Shown here piece by piece: positions 24,197 through 32,874 of a DNA stretch of 64,000 nt (the stretch's first letter is position 1; each line of letters opens with the position of its first letter). The DNA comes from Actinoplanes nipponensis (GTDB lineage: Bacteria > Actinomycetota > Actinomycetes > Mycobacteriales > Micromonosporaceae). The notes below the pieces were generated by a model. The model ran no database searches and was not told the origin of the DNA. It saw nothing but the letters and a program-made list of their open reading frames with translations. Position numbers and translations under genes: made by a program. The stretch is from positions 1 to 64,000 of the forward strand of contig NZ_BOMQ01000056.1 in NCBI RefSeq assembly GCF_016862275.1, in the 5' to 3' direction.

Positions 24197-24931
24197 TCAG
24201 ACCGGGCAGCCGGCCAGGGCCAGGGTGGCGCCGAGCCCGTTGGAGCGGCCCGGCTCGGCCGCCGGCAGCACCAGCGCCGCGCAGCCGGCCTGGACCGCGC
24301 CCGCGTCGGCCGGGCTGTCGCCGACCATCAGCGTGCGCTCCGGGTCGGCGCCCAGCATCCCGCAGGCGCGCAGGAAGATGGCCGGGTCCGGCTTGGTGCG
24401 GCCCACCTCGTAGGACAGCGCGAACGCGTCCACCAGGCCGATCAGCCCCCAGGCGGCGAAGTGCGGGCGGATGTCGAAGCCGATGTTGCTGACCACGCCC
24501 ACCTTGATGCCGGCGTCGTGCAGGGTGCGCAGGGTGCGCTCGGTGTCCGCGTACGGCAGCCAGCCCTGCGGGACCAGGAGCCGGTCGTAGAGGGCGTCGG
24601 CCAGGCCCTCCACGTCCGTGCTGACGGTGGCGGCCAGGCCGGTGTAGGCGGCGCGGTGGCTGTGCTCGTACAGGTCGCGGTCGGCCCAGTGCTCGGCCAG
24701 GTGCAGCGGCACCCGGTAGGGCAGCGGGCCGCCGGCGCGCCCGGCGGTGACCAGCCGGTCGGCCAGGATCGTGGCCCGGCCGCGGTCGAGCTCGCGCCCG
24801 CAGGCCGCGGCCGCGGCGGTCACCCAGGCCACCGGCTCCTCGACCTGGGCCAGGGTGCCGTGGAAGTCGAAGAGCACGGCGTCGACCTGGCGGCGCGACG
24901 GGTAGGCGGTCGATTCGGCGGCATCCGGCAC
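24197..24931 (-). CDS. HAD-family hydrolase
   Basis: This HAD-superfamily protein of about 244 residues has motif I FDFHGTL (nucleophile Asp; the usual second Asp is His here, which occurs in some HAD subfamilies), a helical cap (about 35-115), motif II VGVVSNIG, the Lys of motif III in GRTKPDPAIF, and motif IV MVGDSPADAG. It probably dephosphorylates a small metabolite. I place the start at GTG 24931 after an aagg sequence; GTG 24940 is in frame. Confidence 0.85.
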   Translation of the reverse strand: MPDAAESTAYPSRRQVDAVLFDFHGTLAQVEEPVAWVTAAAAACGRELDRGRATILADRLVTAGRAGGPLPYRVPLHLAEHWADRDLYEHSHRAAYTGLAATVSTDVEGLADALYDRLLVPQGWLPYADTERTLRTLHDAGIKVGVVSNIGFDIRPHFAAWGLIGLVDAFALSYEVGRTKPDPAIFLRACGMLGADPERTLMVGDSPADAGAVQAGCAALVLPAAEPGRSNGLGATLALAGCPV

Positions 24932-25016
24932 GCCGTGCACCTTACCCAGCGCCGGCCACGCGACTGTCGGCAACCGCCCGGCGAGGCATGACCTTCGTTG
25001 TGTCACACCCACGCAC

Positions 25017-25022
25017 TAGCCT
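25017..25022 (+). promoter_or_regulatory. -10 hexamer of the helY promoter
   Basis: TAGCCT is followed by 7 nt and ATG 25030. No Shine-Dalgarno is present. Confidence 0.5.
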
Positions 25023-25029
25023 TGTGTTC

Positions 25030-27834
25030 ATGACGACCCCCGCCGGTGATGTGAGCCCCGCCGAACGGTATGCGGCTTCGAAGCGCCGGGCGGCCCGGGC
25101 CGCCGAGTTTCCGGCCCTGGACGATTTCATGCTCGACGTCGGCTTCGACCTCGACGACTTCCAGCGTCAGGCCTGCGAGGTGCTGGAGCGCGGCAGCGGC
25201 GTGCTGGTCTGCGCGCCGACCGGCGCCGGCAAGACCGTCGTCGGCGAGTTCGCCGTGCACCTCACGCTGCGGGCGGGCGGGGCCGGGCCGCGGCGCAAGT
25301 GCTTCTACACGACGCCGATCAAGGCCCTGTCCAACCAGAAGTACCACGACCTGGTGGAGCGCTACGGCGCCGACCAGGTCGGCCTGCTGACCGGCGACAA
25401 CGTGGTCAACGGCGACGCGCCCGTGATCGTCATGACCACCGAGGTGCTGCGCAACATGCTCTACTCGGGCTCGGCCAGCCTGCAGGGCCTGGCCTACGTG
25501 GTGATGGACGAGGTGCACTACCTGGCCGACCGGTTCCGCGGCGCGGTCTGGGAGGAGGTCATCATCCACCTCCCCTCGTCGGTGACGCTGGTCTCCCTGT
25601 CCGCCACGGTCAGCAACTACGAGGAGTTCGCCGACTGGCTGGTCACCGTGCGCGGGCGGACCGAGGTGGTGGTCAGTGAGCACCGGCCGGTCCCGCTCTG
25701 GCAGCACATGCTGGTCGGCAAGCGGATGTTCGACCTGTTCCACGACGCCGACGCGGCCCGCAAGCACGACGTGCACCCCGAGCTGCTGCGCTACACCCGC
25801 GAGATGCTGCGCCGGCTGGAGCTCACCGACCGTACGGCCGGGCCGGGCTGGCACTCCCGCGGCGGCCGGCCGCGGCGCTGGCAGCCCCCGCCGCGCGCCG
25901 AGGTGGTGGAGCGGCTCGACCGCGCCGACCTGCTGCCGGCGATCCTGTTCATCTTCAGCCGCGCCGGCTGTGACGCCGCCGTGCAGCAGTGCCTGGCCGG
26001 GGGCCTGCGGCTGACCGGCGCCGACGAGCGGGCCGAGATCCGCCGCATCGCCCAGGCCAAGGTGGCCGGCATCCCCAGCGAGGACCTCTCGGTGCTGGGC
26101 TACTGGGAATGGCTGGACGGTCTCGAGCGCGGCGTCGCGGCCCACCACGCCGGCATGCTGCCCGCCTTCAAGGAGGCGGTCGAGGAGTGCTTCGTGCGCG
26201 GCCTGGTCAAGGCCGTCTTCGCCACCGAGACGCTGGCGCTGGGCATCAACATGCCGGCCCGGTGCGTGGTGCTGGAACGGCTGGTCAAGTTCAACGGCGA
26301 AGCCCACGTCGACCTGACCCCGGGGGAGTACACCCAGCTCACCGGCCGTGCCGGCCGCCGCGGCATCGACATCGAGGGCCACGCGGTGGTGCTGTGGAGC
26401 CCCGAGGTGGACCCGCGGCACGTCGCCGGCCTGGCCTCGACGCGGACCTACCCGCTGCGCTCCAGCTTCCGCCCGTCGTACAACATGGCGGTCAACCTGG
26501 TCGGCTCGGTCGGCGCGGAGAAGTCCCGCGACCTGCTCGAGTCCTCGTTCGCGCAGTTCCAGGCGGACCGCTCGGTGGTCGGGCTGGCCCGGCAGGTGCA
26601 GCGCAACGTCGAGACCATGCAGACGTACGACGACGACGGCGCCTGCCACCACGGCGACTTCGACGAGTACTTCGCGCTCCGGGTGGCCATCGCCGACCGG
26701 GAACGCGCCATCGCCCGGCAGGGCACCGCGCAGCGCCGCGCCGCCGCGGTGTCCTCGCTGGAGAAGCTGCGCGTCGGCGACGTGATCCGGGTGCCGCAGG
26801 GCCGCCGGGCCGGCCTCGCCGTCGTCCTCGAGCCGCCCACCGGCGGTTTCGGCGAGCCGCGCCCGCTGGTGCTGACCCAGGACCGCTGGGCCGGGCGGGT
26901 CAGCCCGGCGGACTTCCCCGGCGCGGTCGACGTGCTGGAACGCATCCGGGTGCCGAAGAACTTCAACCCGCGTTCGCCCGGCGCCCGCCGCGACCTGGCC
27001 GCGACGGTCAGCGCCACCGGCCTGGACCGGCACGGCTCGGGCGGCGGCGGCGGCCGGCGCGGCCGCGGCAAGGCCGCCCCCGGCGAGGACGCCGAGATCG
27101 CGCTGCTCAAGGTGCAGATGCGCCAGCACCCATGCCACGCCTGCCCGGATCGCGAGGAGCACGCCCGCTTCGCCGAGCGCCGGCACCGCCTGGCCCGCGA
27201 CACCGACGCCCTGCGCGACAAGGTCGCCGGGCGCACCGGCTCGCTGGCCCGCACGTTCGACCAGGTCTGCGCGGTGCTCGCCGGCCGCGGGTACCTGTCC
27301 GACGACGGCGAGGTGACCGAGTCCGGCCGGATGCTGGGCCGGATCTGGACCGAGGCCGACCTGCTGGTCGCCGAATGCCTGCGCCGCGGCGTCTGGGAGG
27401 GCCTGGCCCCGGAGGAACTGGCCGCGGCGGTGTCCATGGTGCTCTACGAGTCACGCCGGGAGGGCGACGAGCGCGCCTCGGTCCCCAAGGGAGCGACCAC
27501 GGCGGCGGTCGACGCGTGCCACAAGCTGTGGGCCGAGATCGAGTCCGACGAGGCCGAGCACGGGCTGTCGCTGACCCGCGAGCCGGACCCGGGCTTCGTG
27601 TGGCCGATGTACCGCTGGGCCCGCGGTGAGCCGCTGGCCCGGGTGCTGGCCAGCGGGCACAACTACGAGTCCGACATGCCGGCGGGGGACTTCGTCCGCT
27701 GGGCGCGGCAGGTGCTCGACCTGCTGGCGCAGCTGAAGGACGCGTCGGCGGCGAGCTCCGGGGTGCGGGAGACGGCTCGCAAGGCGATGGTCGCGGTGAA
27801 TCGGGGGGTGCTGGCCTACCAGACGGCGCTGTGA
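25030..27834 (+). CDS. helY: Ski2/Mtr4-like DEAD-box RNA helicase HelY
   Basis: The 934-residue superfamily 2 helicase has motif I APTGAGKTVVGEFAV, motif Ia TTPIKALSNQKYHDL, motif II DEVHYLAD, motif III SLSATVSN, motif V TETLALGINMPA and motif VI QLTGRAGRRGID. The C-terminal region (about 700-930) holds a DSHCT-like helical domain (LVAECLRRGVWEGLAPEELA). Related eukaryotic enzymes feed RNA to the exosome; the actinobacterial role is thought to be in RNA processing or repair. In mycobacteria helY is also close to tatC, tatA and pafC. Confidence 0.93.
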   Translation: MTTPAGDVSPAERYAASKRRAARAAEFPALDDFMLDVGFDLDDFQRQACEVLERGSGVLVCAPTGAGKTVVGEFAVHLTLRAGGAGPRRKCFYTTPIKALSNQKYHDLVERYGADQVGLLTGDNVVNGDAPVIVMTTEVLRNMLYSGSASLQGLAYVVMDEVHYLADRFRGAVWEEVIIHLPSSVTLVSLSATVSNYEEFADWLVTVRGRTEVVVSEHRPVPLWQHMLVGKRMFDLFHDADAARKHDVHPELLRYTREMLRRLELTDRTAGPGWHSRGGRPRRWQPPPRAEVVERLDRADLLPAILFIFSRAGCDAAVQQCLAGGLRLTGADERAEIRRIAQAKVAGIPSEDLSVLGYWEWLDGLERGVAAHHAGMLPAFKEAVEECFVRGLVKAVFATETLALGINMPARCVVLERLVKFNGEAHVDLTPGEYTQLTGRAGRRGIDIEGHAVVLWSPEVDPRHVAGLASTRTYPLRSSFRPSYNMAVNLVGSVGAEKSRDLLESSFAQFQADRSVVGLARQVQRNVETMQTYDDDGACHHGDFDEYFALRVAIADRERAIARQGTAQRRAAAVSSLEKLRVGDVIRVPQGRRAGLAVVLEPPTGGFGEPRPLVLTQDRWAGRVSPADFPGAVDVLERIRVPKNFNPRSPGARRDLAATVSATGLDRHGSGGGGGRRGRGKAAPGEDAEIALLKVQMRQHPCHACPDREEHARFAERRHRLARDTDALRDKVAGRTGSLARTFDQVCAVLAGRGYLSDDGEVTESGRMLGRIWTEADLLVAECLRRGVWEGLAPEELAAAVSMVLYESRREGDERASVPKGATTAAVDACHKLWAEIESDEAEHGLSLTREPDPGFVWPMYRWARGEPLARVLASGHNYESDMPAGDFVRWARQVLDLLAQLKDASAASSGVRETARKAMVAVNRGVLAYQTAL

Positions 27835-27837
27835 GCG

Positions 27838-27930
27838 CGGGGCGGCGCGTGCGGGGCGCGGGGCGCGGTGCGGCGCGTTGTGGGCGCGGGGCGCGGTGCG
27901 GCGCGCTGTGGGCGCGGGGCGGCGCTGTGA
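27838..27930. repeat. GC-only short repeats after helY
   Basis: The sequence downstream of helY is built from repeats of gggcgcggggcgcggtgcggcgc-like words, with tgtgggcgcgggg recurring. The 235-bp gap to the convergent LacI gene holds no gene that I can support. Confidence 0.5.
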
Positions 27931-28069
27931 GCGCGGGGGGATCGGCGGATGGCGCTGTGAGCGCCGGGCGGCGGTCCGCGGCACGCGGACGGGGTGTGGA
28001 CGGCGAAGGGGAGCGGCCGCCTGGTGTGGGACCCCGATCAAGCCGGTCCGGGCCCGGCGCCGGGGCCGG

Positions 28070-29098
28070 TTATGACCGCCGGCCCGCGAGCCCCGCGGTG
28101 CTGTCCCGGATCACCAGGCGGTGACCGGCCACGATGCGCCGGGCCGGCCGGTCCTGGTGGCCGCTGCCGAGCCGGTCGGCCAGGCAGTTCAGGGCGTCGC
28201 GGGCGATGGCTTCCTTGTCCGGCGCGATCGTGGTCAGGGACGGGGTCGCGTAGCGGCCGTCCTCCACGTCGTCGAAGCCCACCACGGCCAGCTCGCCGGG
28301 TATCCGTACCCCCCGCGACAGCGCGGCCTGCATCGCGCCCAGCGCCAGCTGATCGCTGAAGCAGAAGACCGCGTCCACCTCGCGGCCCGCGTCCAGCAGC
28401 GCCGCCATGGCGGCGGCGCCGTCGGCGCGGTGCAGCCGGGCCACCGGGACCTCGCGGGCCGGGTCCGCGGGCAGCCCGGCCTCGGCCAGCGCCTGTCGGT
28501 AGCCCTCGACGCGGCGGGCCGCGGTGCCGTTGTCCAGCTGGGGTTGCGGCCCGATGGCGGCGATGCGGGTCCGGCCCAGGGTGATCAGGTGCCGGGTGGC
28601 CTCGCGGGCGGCGGCCACGCTGTCGACCGCCACGTGGTCGAGCAGCCCGTCGGCGTCCTGTTCGCCCAGCAGCACCACCGGCACGCCGCCCGGTGCGCGG
28701 CGCAGCTCCCGGGGCGACAGCGCCCAGGGGCTCAGCACCAGGCCGTCGACGACCTGGCCGCGTACCCCGTCGAGCAGGCGGCGTTCGTGCTCCGCGTCGC
28801 CGTCGGTCTGCTGCACCAGCAGCATCCAGGAGCGTCGCTCGGCCTCGCGGACCAGCAGCCCGGCCAGCTCGCCGAAGTACGGCGAGGCGATCTCGGGCAC
28901 GGCCAGCGCGACCAGGCCGGACCGGCCGCCGCGCAGGTGCCGGGCGGCGGCGTTGGGGCGGTACCGCAGCTCGTCGATGGCCTCCTGCACCCGGGCCCGG
29001 GTGTCCGGCGCCACCTGGGCGAAGCCGCTGACCACGTTCGAGACCGTGCGGATCGACACCCCGGCGCGCTCGGCGACCTGGCGCAGGCTCGCCGTCAT
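28070..29098 (-). CDS. LacI-family transcriptional regulator
   Basis: This 342-residue LacI/GalR protein has an N-terminal HTH and hinge (LRQVAERAGVSIRTVSNVVS and DELRYRPNAAARHLRGGRSG) and a periplasmic-binding-protein-like effector domain (about 62-335; VALAVPEIASPYFGELAGLL). It diverges from the phytanoyl-CoA dioxygenase-like gene. Two palindromes with central CG in the 73-bp gap are probable binding sites, so it likely represses both genes. The ligand is unknown, though the fold suggests a sugar or related metabolite. Confidence 0.92.
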   Translation of the reverse strand: MTASLRQVAERAGVSIRTVSNVVSGFAQVAPDTRARVQEAIDELRYRPNAAARHLRGGRSGLVALAVPEIASPYFGELAGLLVREAERRSWMLLVQQTDGDAEHERRLLDGVRGQVVDGLVLSPWALSPRELRRAPGGVPVVLLGEQDADGLLDHVAVDSVAAAREATRHLITLGRTRIAAIGPQPQLDNGTAARRVEGYRQALAEAGLPADPAREVPVARLHRADGAAAMAALLDAGREVDAVFCFSDQLALGAMQAALSRGVRIPGELAVVGFDDVEDGRYATPSLTTIAPDKEAIARDALNCLADRLGSGHQDRPARRIVAGHRLVIRDSTAGLAGRRS

Positions 29099-29136
29099 CG
29101 TCGGTTCCCCATGGCGAAAACCCTACCGGCACCGCT

Positions 29137-29158
29137 TGCCACGTGGCATACAACGTTG
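29137..29158. promoter_or_regulatory. Paired LacI-type operators
   Basis: TGCCACGTGGCA (29137-29148) is a perfect 12-bp palindrome with central CG. CAACGTTG (29151-29158) is a second palindrome and extends to a near-palindrome, TACAACGTTGCA. Centres are 12 bp apart, a little over one helical turn. They lie between the LacI gene and the dioxygenase gene, closer to the latter. Confidence 0.6.
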
Positions 29159-29171
29159 CAAAGTGGGCCTC

Positions 29172-29987
29172 ATGACTTCTTCGACCGGTACGGCGGCCCG
29201 CGACGCGCTCTACGACCAGGGCATCACCGCCTGCCCGGGCGCCTTCAGCCCGGCCTGGGCGGACGCCATGCGCGAGGACATCGAGAAGGCGTTCGCCGAG
29301 GCCCTGGCCCGGCCCGACGGCGCGGTCGGGCGCGGCCCGCACCGCTACTACGTCGAGATCCACCCCGAGCAGCTGCGCGGGTTCGTCGACCTGGTCACCC
29401 ACCCGTGGGTGACCGCGGTGTGCGAGGCCGTGCTCGGCCCGCGGTACGAGATCGTCGAGCTGGGCTTCGACGTCCCGCTGGCCGGCGCGGTCAACCAGCC
29501 CTGGCACCGCGACTTCCCCATGCCGGAGGTGACCCGCACCCAGCGGCGGCTGAACTCGCTGGCCTTCAACCTCACCGGGGTCGACACCACCGAGGAGATG
29601 GGCCCGTTCGAGATAGCCCCGGGCACCCAGTTCGACGACGAGCCCGAGTTCGGCCACGGCATGTTCCCGCCGAAGTCGTTCTACCCGCGCTACGAGCAGC
29701 GCGCGGTCCGCAAGTACCCGAAGCGGGGCGACATCTCCGCCCGCTCGGCGCTGACCATCCACCGGGGCACCCGCAACTACTCCCAGCTGTCGCGCCCCGT
29801 GCTGGTCCTCGGGGTGGACGCGCCCGGCGCGGGCAACGGCGAGCGGCACGACACGGCGGTCACCGGACCGTTCTGGGAGTCGCTGCCCGATCAGGTCAAG
29901 GCGCACCTGCACTGCCCGGTGGTGGACACGCTCACCCCGATCACCCAGAAGCACACGATCGAGGGCCTGGTCATGGGCGAGGCCTGA
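29172..29987 (+). CDS. Phytanoyl-CoA dioxygenase (PhyH)-like non-haem iron oxygenase
   Basis: The 271-residue protein is of the Fe(II)/2-oxoglutarate dioxygenase type. The iron-binding His-x-Asp is in PWHRDFPMP (His112, Asp114), and the distal His is likely His197 in LTIHRGTRNYS. GPFEIAPGTQ and a following Arg would contact 2-oxoglutarate. Substrates in this family range from lipids to natural products, so none can be assigned. LacI-type control suggests catabolism of an environmental compound. Confidence 0.85.
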   Translation: MTSSTGTAARDALYDQGITACPGAFSPAWADAMREDIEKAFAEALARPDGAVGRGPHRYYVEIHPEQLRGFVDLVTHPWVTAVCEAVLGPRYEIVELGFDVPLAGAVNQPWHRDFPMPEVTRTQRRLNSLAFNLTGVDTTEEMGPFEIAPGTQFDDEPEFGHGMFPPKSFYPRYEQRAVRKYPKRGDISARSALTIHRGTRNYSQLSRPVLVLGVDAPGAGNGERHDTAVTGPFWESLPDQVKAHLHCPVVDTLTPITQKHTIEGLVMGEA

Positions 29988-29994
29988 GAAGGGG

Positions 29995-30026
29995 GCCCGG
30001 CCGGGTGTGGGAAGTCCCGGCCGGGC
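29995..30026. terminator. Hairpin terminator between convergent genes
   Basis: GCCCGGCCGGG (29995-30005) and CCCGGCCGGGC (30016-30026) form an 11-bp perfect stem with a 10-nt loop, 8 bp after the dioxygenase stop and 9 bp before the pectate lyase stop. It likely works in both directions. Confidence 0.65.
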
Positions 30027-30034
30027 GTACGGGG

Positions 30035-31375
30035 TCAGACGCCGAGCCGGCGCGATCCGGCGGCGGCCTTGACGATGACCGGGACCAGGAGCGTCGGGTC
30101 GAGGCGGGGCCGCAGCGTCGGCGCCCAGCCGGCGTCCGGCGTGAAGTCCGGGTCGTAGGCGGCGTTGTACGCGGCGACCAGGTCCACCGGCCGCGGCGGC
30201 CGGCTGCCCACCTGGACCAGGGTGCCCTTGGCGGTGATCCGGGTGCCCTTCCAGTACTTGAGCAGGTCGGCGTCCGCGACGTCCGCGCTGCGCACGAAGT
30301 AGTTGTTCTCCGCGTAGATGCTCGACTCGAAGCCGACGCCGAGGGAGTAGCCGTAGTCCTCGGCGGTCGCGACGTACAGGTTGTTGTAGACGTCCACCTG
30401 GCCGAAGCGCACCCGGGGCGCCCGCTGGACCACGTTGCCGAAGCGGTTGTGGTGCACGGTGACGCGCAGCTTGCCCACGTCCACGCCGGGGGTGTCGGTC
30501 GAGCCGATCAGCATCGTCTTGTCGTGGTCGTAGTAGTTGTTGTACGAGACGGTGACCAGGTCCGAGCCGCGGATGATGTCGCTGGCCCCGTCGTGCACCT
30601 GGTACGGCCGGCCGAAGTACAGCGGCTGGGCGGCGTCGTGGTTGTTGCCGTCGCTGAACGTGTTGTGGTCCAGCCAGACGTTGGTCGCGCCGGTCAGCGA
30701 CACCAGGTCGTACAGCGAGTTCCAGTTGCCGGTCGAGCCGTCGGTCGGGTCCCAGGCCGGGAAGCAGTCCGCCGCGTCGGTGAACTCGATGTTGCGCACG
30801 ATCACGTTGTGCACGTTCTGCAGGACCATGCTGCCGTGCTCGATGCGGGCGCCGTTGATCCCGATGACGGTCGTGTCCGACGGGACGATGACCTTGATCT
30901 GGTCGCCCTGCCGCTTGGCCGAGCGGACCCGGGCGTCCTCCAGTGGGCCGCTCGGCTTGGCCGTCCGGCCCCAGACCGCCGGGTCGTACGCCTGCCGGAA
31001 GGCGGCCAGGTCGTACTCCGGGTCGGCGAAGTCGGCGCAGCTCAGCGGCTGCCCGTCGGCGCCGGTGCGCATGCTGAACCGGCCGTCGACCACGACGATG
31101 CGCGGCGCGGCCTCGCCGCTGAGCGCCGCGACGAGCTCGGCCCGGTTGTGGACGACGAAGGTGTGGGCGGCGTCGGCGGCCGAGCCACCGGTCGTGCCGG
31201 TGCCGGCGGCGGCCCAGCCGTCGTCGGCCGGCAGGGGCTGCCGGGCCAGGCGCAGCGCCGCGGCCGGCACCCCGGCGGCCGCGGCCGCCGGGGCATCGGT
31301 GGCCGCGGCGGGCAGGGCCGGGGTGAGGCCGGCGGCCACGATCAGGCTCGCCGCGAGGAGGGATCTACCGCGCAT
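30035..31375 (-). CDS. Secreted pectate lyase (PL1 family)
   Basis: The 446-residue extracellular enzyme cleaves polygalacturonate by beta-elimination. A signal peptide starts MRGRSLLAASLIVAAGLTPA with a cleavage site near PAAAT-DA, then a right-handed beta helix. The Pec_lyase_C region shows NVIVRNIEF, NVWLDHNTFSDG with the Ca-binding Asp, LVTVSYNNYYDHDKTMLIGS and VTVHHNRFGNVVQRAPRVRF, whose Arg is catalytic in this family. ATG 31375 follows ggag; further upstream codons are not needed. A palindromic LacI-type site lies between the predicted promoter and the gene. Confidence 0.92.
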   Translation of the reverse strand: MRGRSLLAASLIVAAGLTPALPAAATDAPAAAAAGVPAAALRLARQPLPADDGWAAAGTGTTGGSAADAAHTFVVHNRAELVAALSGEAAPRIVVVDGRFSMRTGADGQPLSCADFADPEYDLAAFRQAYDPAVWGRTAKPSGPLEDARVRSAKRQGDQIKVIVPSDTTVIGINGARIEHGSMVLQNVHNVIVRNIEFTDAADCFPAWDPTDGSTGNWNSLYDLVSLTGATNVWLDHNTFSDGNNHDAAQPLYFGRPYQVHDGASDIIRGSDLVTVSYNNYYDHDKTMLIGSTDTPGVDVGKLRVTVHHNRFGNVVQRAPRVRFGQVDVYNNLYVATAEDYGYSLGVGFESSIYAENNYFVRSADVADADLLKYWKGTRITAKGTLVQVGSRPPRPVDLVAAYNAAYDPDFTPDAGWAPTLRPRLDPTLLVPVIVKAAAGSRRLGV

Positions 31376-31408
31376 CGTGCGCTCCAGGTACTCGATGATC
31401 CGGGGGGA

Positions 31409-31422
31409 GGAAAGCGCTTTCC
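31409..31422. promoter_or_regulatory. Palindromic LacI-type operator of the pectate lyase gene
   Basis: GGAAAGCGCTTTCC is a perfect 14-bp palindrome with the central CG typical of LacI-family operators. It lies just downstream of a possible promoter with TTGACT at 31455-31460 and TAACCG at 31433-31438 on the minus strand (16-bp spacer), which puts it near +5 to +17, where a repressor would block transcription. Confidence 0.6.
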
Positions 31423-31432
31423 CAACGAGCAA

Positions 31433-31460
31433 CGGTTACACGCGTGTTTCGGCGAGTCAA
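31433..31460 (-). promoter_or_regulatory. Putative sigma-70-type promoter of the pectate lyase gene
   Basis: On the minus strand, TTGACT (31460-31455) and TAACCG (31438-31433) are separated by 16 bp. The -35 is close to consensus and the -10 is weak. Confidence 0.35.
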
Positions 31461-31512
31461 TGCCCCGGAACGTGCAGGAAGTTTGCAGTGGACCCGGCGC
31501 CGGCCGGGGCGC

Positions 31513-31893
31513 TCAGGGCCAGACGGTGCAGTGCGCGGCGAACAGCTCGGGGGCGCTGTGCACCGGCACGACGCAGAGCAGGTGGCCGCCCGGCGCCCGC
31601 ATGATGTGGCAGTCCAGCCACCGGTTGATCTCGACCGCGCCCAGCGCCGTGAGCCGGGCCGCCTCCGCGTCGTGGTCGTCGGTCTCGATGTCCACGTGGT
31701 AGCGCGGCGCGTCGTCGACCGCCTGCACCCCGAGGGTCAGTGCCGGCAGCGCCTCCCGCAGCATCGTGAACTGCGGCTCGTGCTCCTCGGGCACGGCCGG
31801 CGTGCCCAGCGCGGCGGACCAGAACGCCGCGGCGGCCGGCGCCTCGGCCGCGGGCGTGTCGACGAAGAGGCCGTACAGGCGGCTGCGATGCAC
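31513..31893 (-). CDS. VOC (glyoxalase/bleomycin-resistance-like) protein
   Basis: The 126-residue protein begins at GTG 31893 (MHRSRLYGLFVDTPAAEAPA) and has the beta-alpha-beta-beta-beta modules of the vicinal oxygen chelate fold, with YHVDIETDDHDAEAARLTAL and APGGHLLCVVP. Possible metal ligands are His in YHVDIE and Glu/His elsewhere. Function is unassigned; members include dioxygenases, glyoxalases and drug-binding proteins. It is divergent from the ECF sigma factor gene with only 33 bp between. Confidence 0.8.
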   Translation of the reverse strand: MHRSRLYGLFVDTPAAEAPAAAAFWSAALGTPAVPEEHEPQFTMLREALPALTLGVQAVDDAPRYHVDIETDDHDAEAARLTALGAVEINRWLDCHIMRAPGGHLLCVVPVHSAPELFAAHCTVWP

Positions 31894-31914
31894 GGTGCCA
31901 CGGTAGCAACGCGG

Positions 31915-31920
31915 TAGTCT
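31915..31920 (+). promoter_or_regulatory. -10 hexamer of the ECF sigma factor gene
   Basis: TAGTCT is followed by 6 nt and GTG 31927. No Shine-Dalgarno is present, so the message is probably leaderless. Confidence 0.45.
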
Positions 31921-31926
31921 CCCGGC

Positions 31927-32874
31927 GTGCAGCTCGAGGCGGAGAAGTTCCGGGTGGAGCTCACCGGGTACGCGTACCGGATGCTCGGCGCGGCCGCGGA
32001 GGCCGAGGACGCCGTGCAGGAGACGCTGGTGCGGGCCTGGCAGCACGCCGACCGCTTCGACGACGCCCGGGCCTCGCTGCGTACCTGGCTGTATCGCATC
32101 GCCACCAACGTCTGCCTGGACATGCTGCGCAGCGCCCGGCGCCGGGCCCGCGCCGTCGACCTGGGCCCGGCCGCGGAGGCGGGCGCCCCGCTCGGGACGC
32201 CGCTGCCGCCCGGCGCCTGGGTCCGGCCCGTCGCCGACGCGCGGGTGCTGCCCGGCGACGACCCCGCCGAGCACGCCGTGCGCCGGGAATCCGTACGGCT
32301 GGCCTTCATCGCGGCCCTGCAGCGGCTCTCGCCCCGGCAGCGGGCCGTGCTGATCCTGCGCGACGTGCTGGGCTGGCACGCCGGCGAGGTGGCCGAGCTG
32401 CTCGACACGTCGGTGCCCTCGGTGACCAGCGCGCTGCAGCGGGCCCGGGCCACCGTGCGGCGCGCCGGGCCGGTCGCTCCGCTGGAGCCGGACGCCGCCG
32501 CGCTGCTCGACCGGTACTGCCGGGCGTTCGAACGGTACGACGTGGCGGCGATGGTGGCGCTGCTGCACGAGGACGCCACCATGACCATGCCGCCGTTCGC
32601 CTGGTGGCTGCGCGGGCGCGAGCAGATCCGGCAGGTGCTGCTGCACGGCGACGGGTCGTGCCGGGAGGCCCGGATGGTGCCGGTCGCCGCCAACGGCACC
32701 CTCGCGTACTGGCAGGAGCGGCCGACCGGCCCGGACGGGACGTACGAGCCCTTCGCGCTGATGATCTTCGAGACGCGGGGCGGTCTGATCACCGAGATCA
32801 CCACCTACCTCGACGAGCCGCCGGGCGCCGCCGGCGGCCGCCGGGCAGGATGGTGGCGTGCAGAGCGATCTTGA
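31927..32874 (+). CDS. ECF sigma factor with C-terminal SnoaL-like domain
   Basis: The 315-residue protein has sigma region 2 (about 5-80; YAYRMLGAAAEAEDAVQETL and RTWLYRIATNVCLDMLR) and region 4 (about 130-185; LSPRQRAVLILRDVLGWHAG and VPSVTSALQRARATVRR), then a SnoaL/NTF2-like domain (about 195-300; LLDRYCRAFERYDVAAMVAL). ECF groups with such C-terminal extensions usually lack a classic anti-sigma factor, and the extension modulates activity. None is encoded nearby. It overlaps the phosphatase gene by 17 bp, so the two may be cotranscribed. Confidence 0.88.
   Translation: MQLEAEKFRVELTGYAYRMLGAAAEAEDAVQETLVRAWQHADRFDDARASLRTWLYRIATNVCLDMLRSARRRARAVDLGPAAEAGAPLGTPLPPGAWVRPVADARVLPGDDPAEHAVRRESVRLAFIAALQRLSPRQRAVLILRDVLGWHAGEVAELLDTSVPSVTSALQRARATVRRAGPVAPLEPDAAALLDRYCRAFERYDVAAMVALLHEDATMTMPPFAWWLRGREQIRQVLLHGDGSCREARMVPVAANGTLAYWQERPTGPDGTYEPFALMIFETRGGLITEITTYLDEPPGAAGGRRAGWWRAERS

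Noticed and set aside
28121..31702. Very long plus-strand ORF (1193 codons)
   Set aside because: It overlaps the LacI gene, the dioxygenase gene in another frame and the pectate lyase gene antisense. The real genes have clear motifs and this frame has none.
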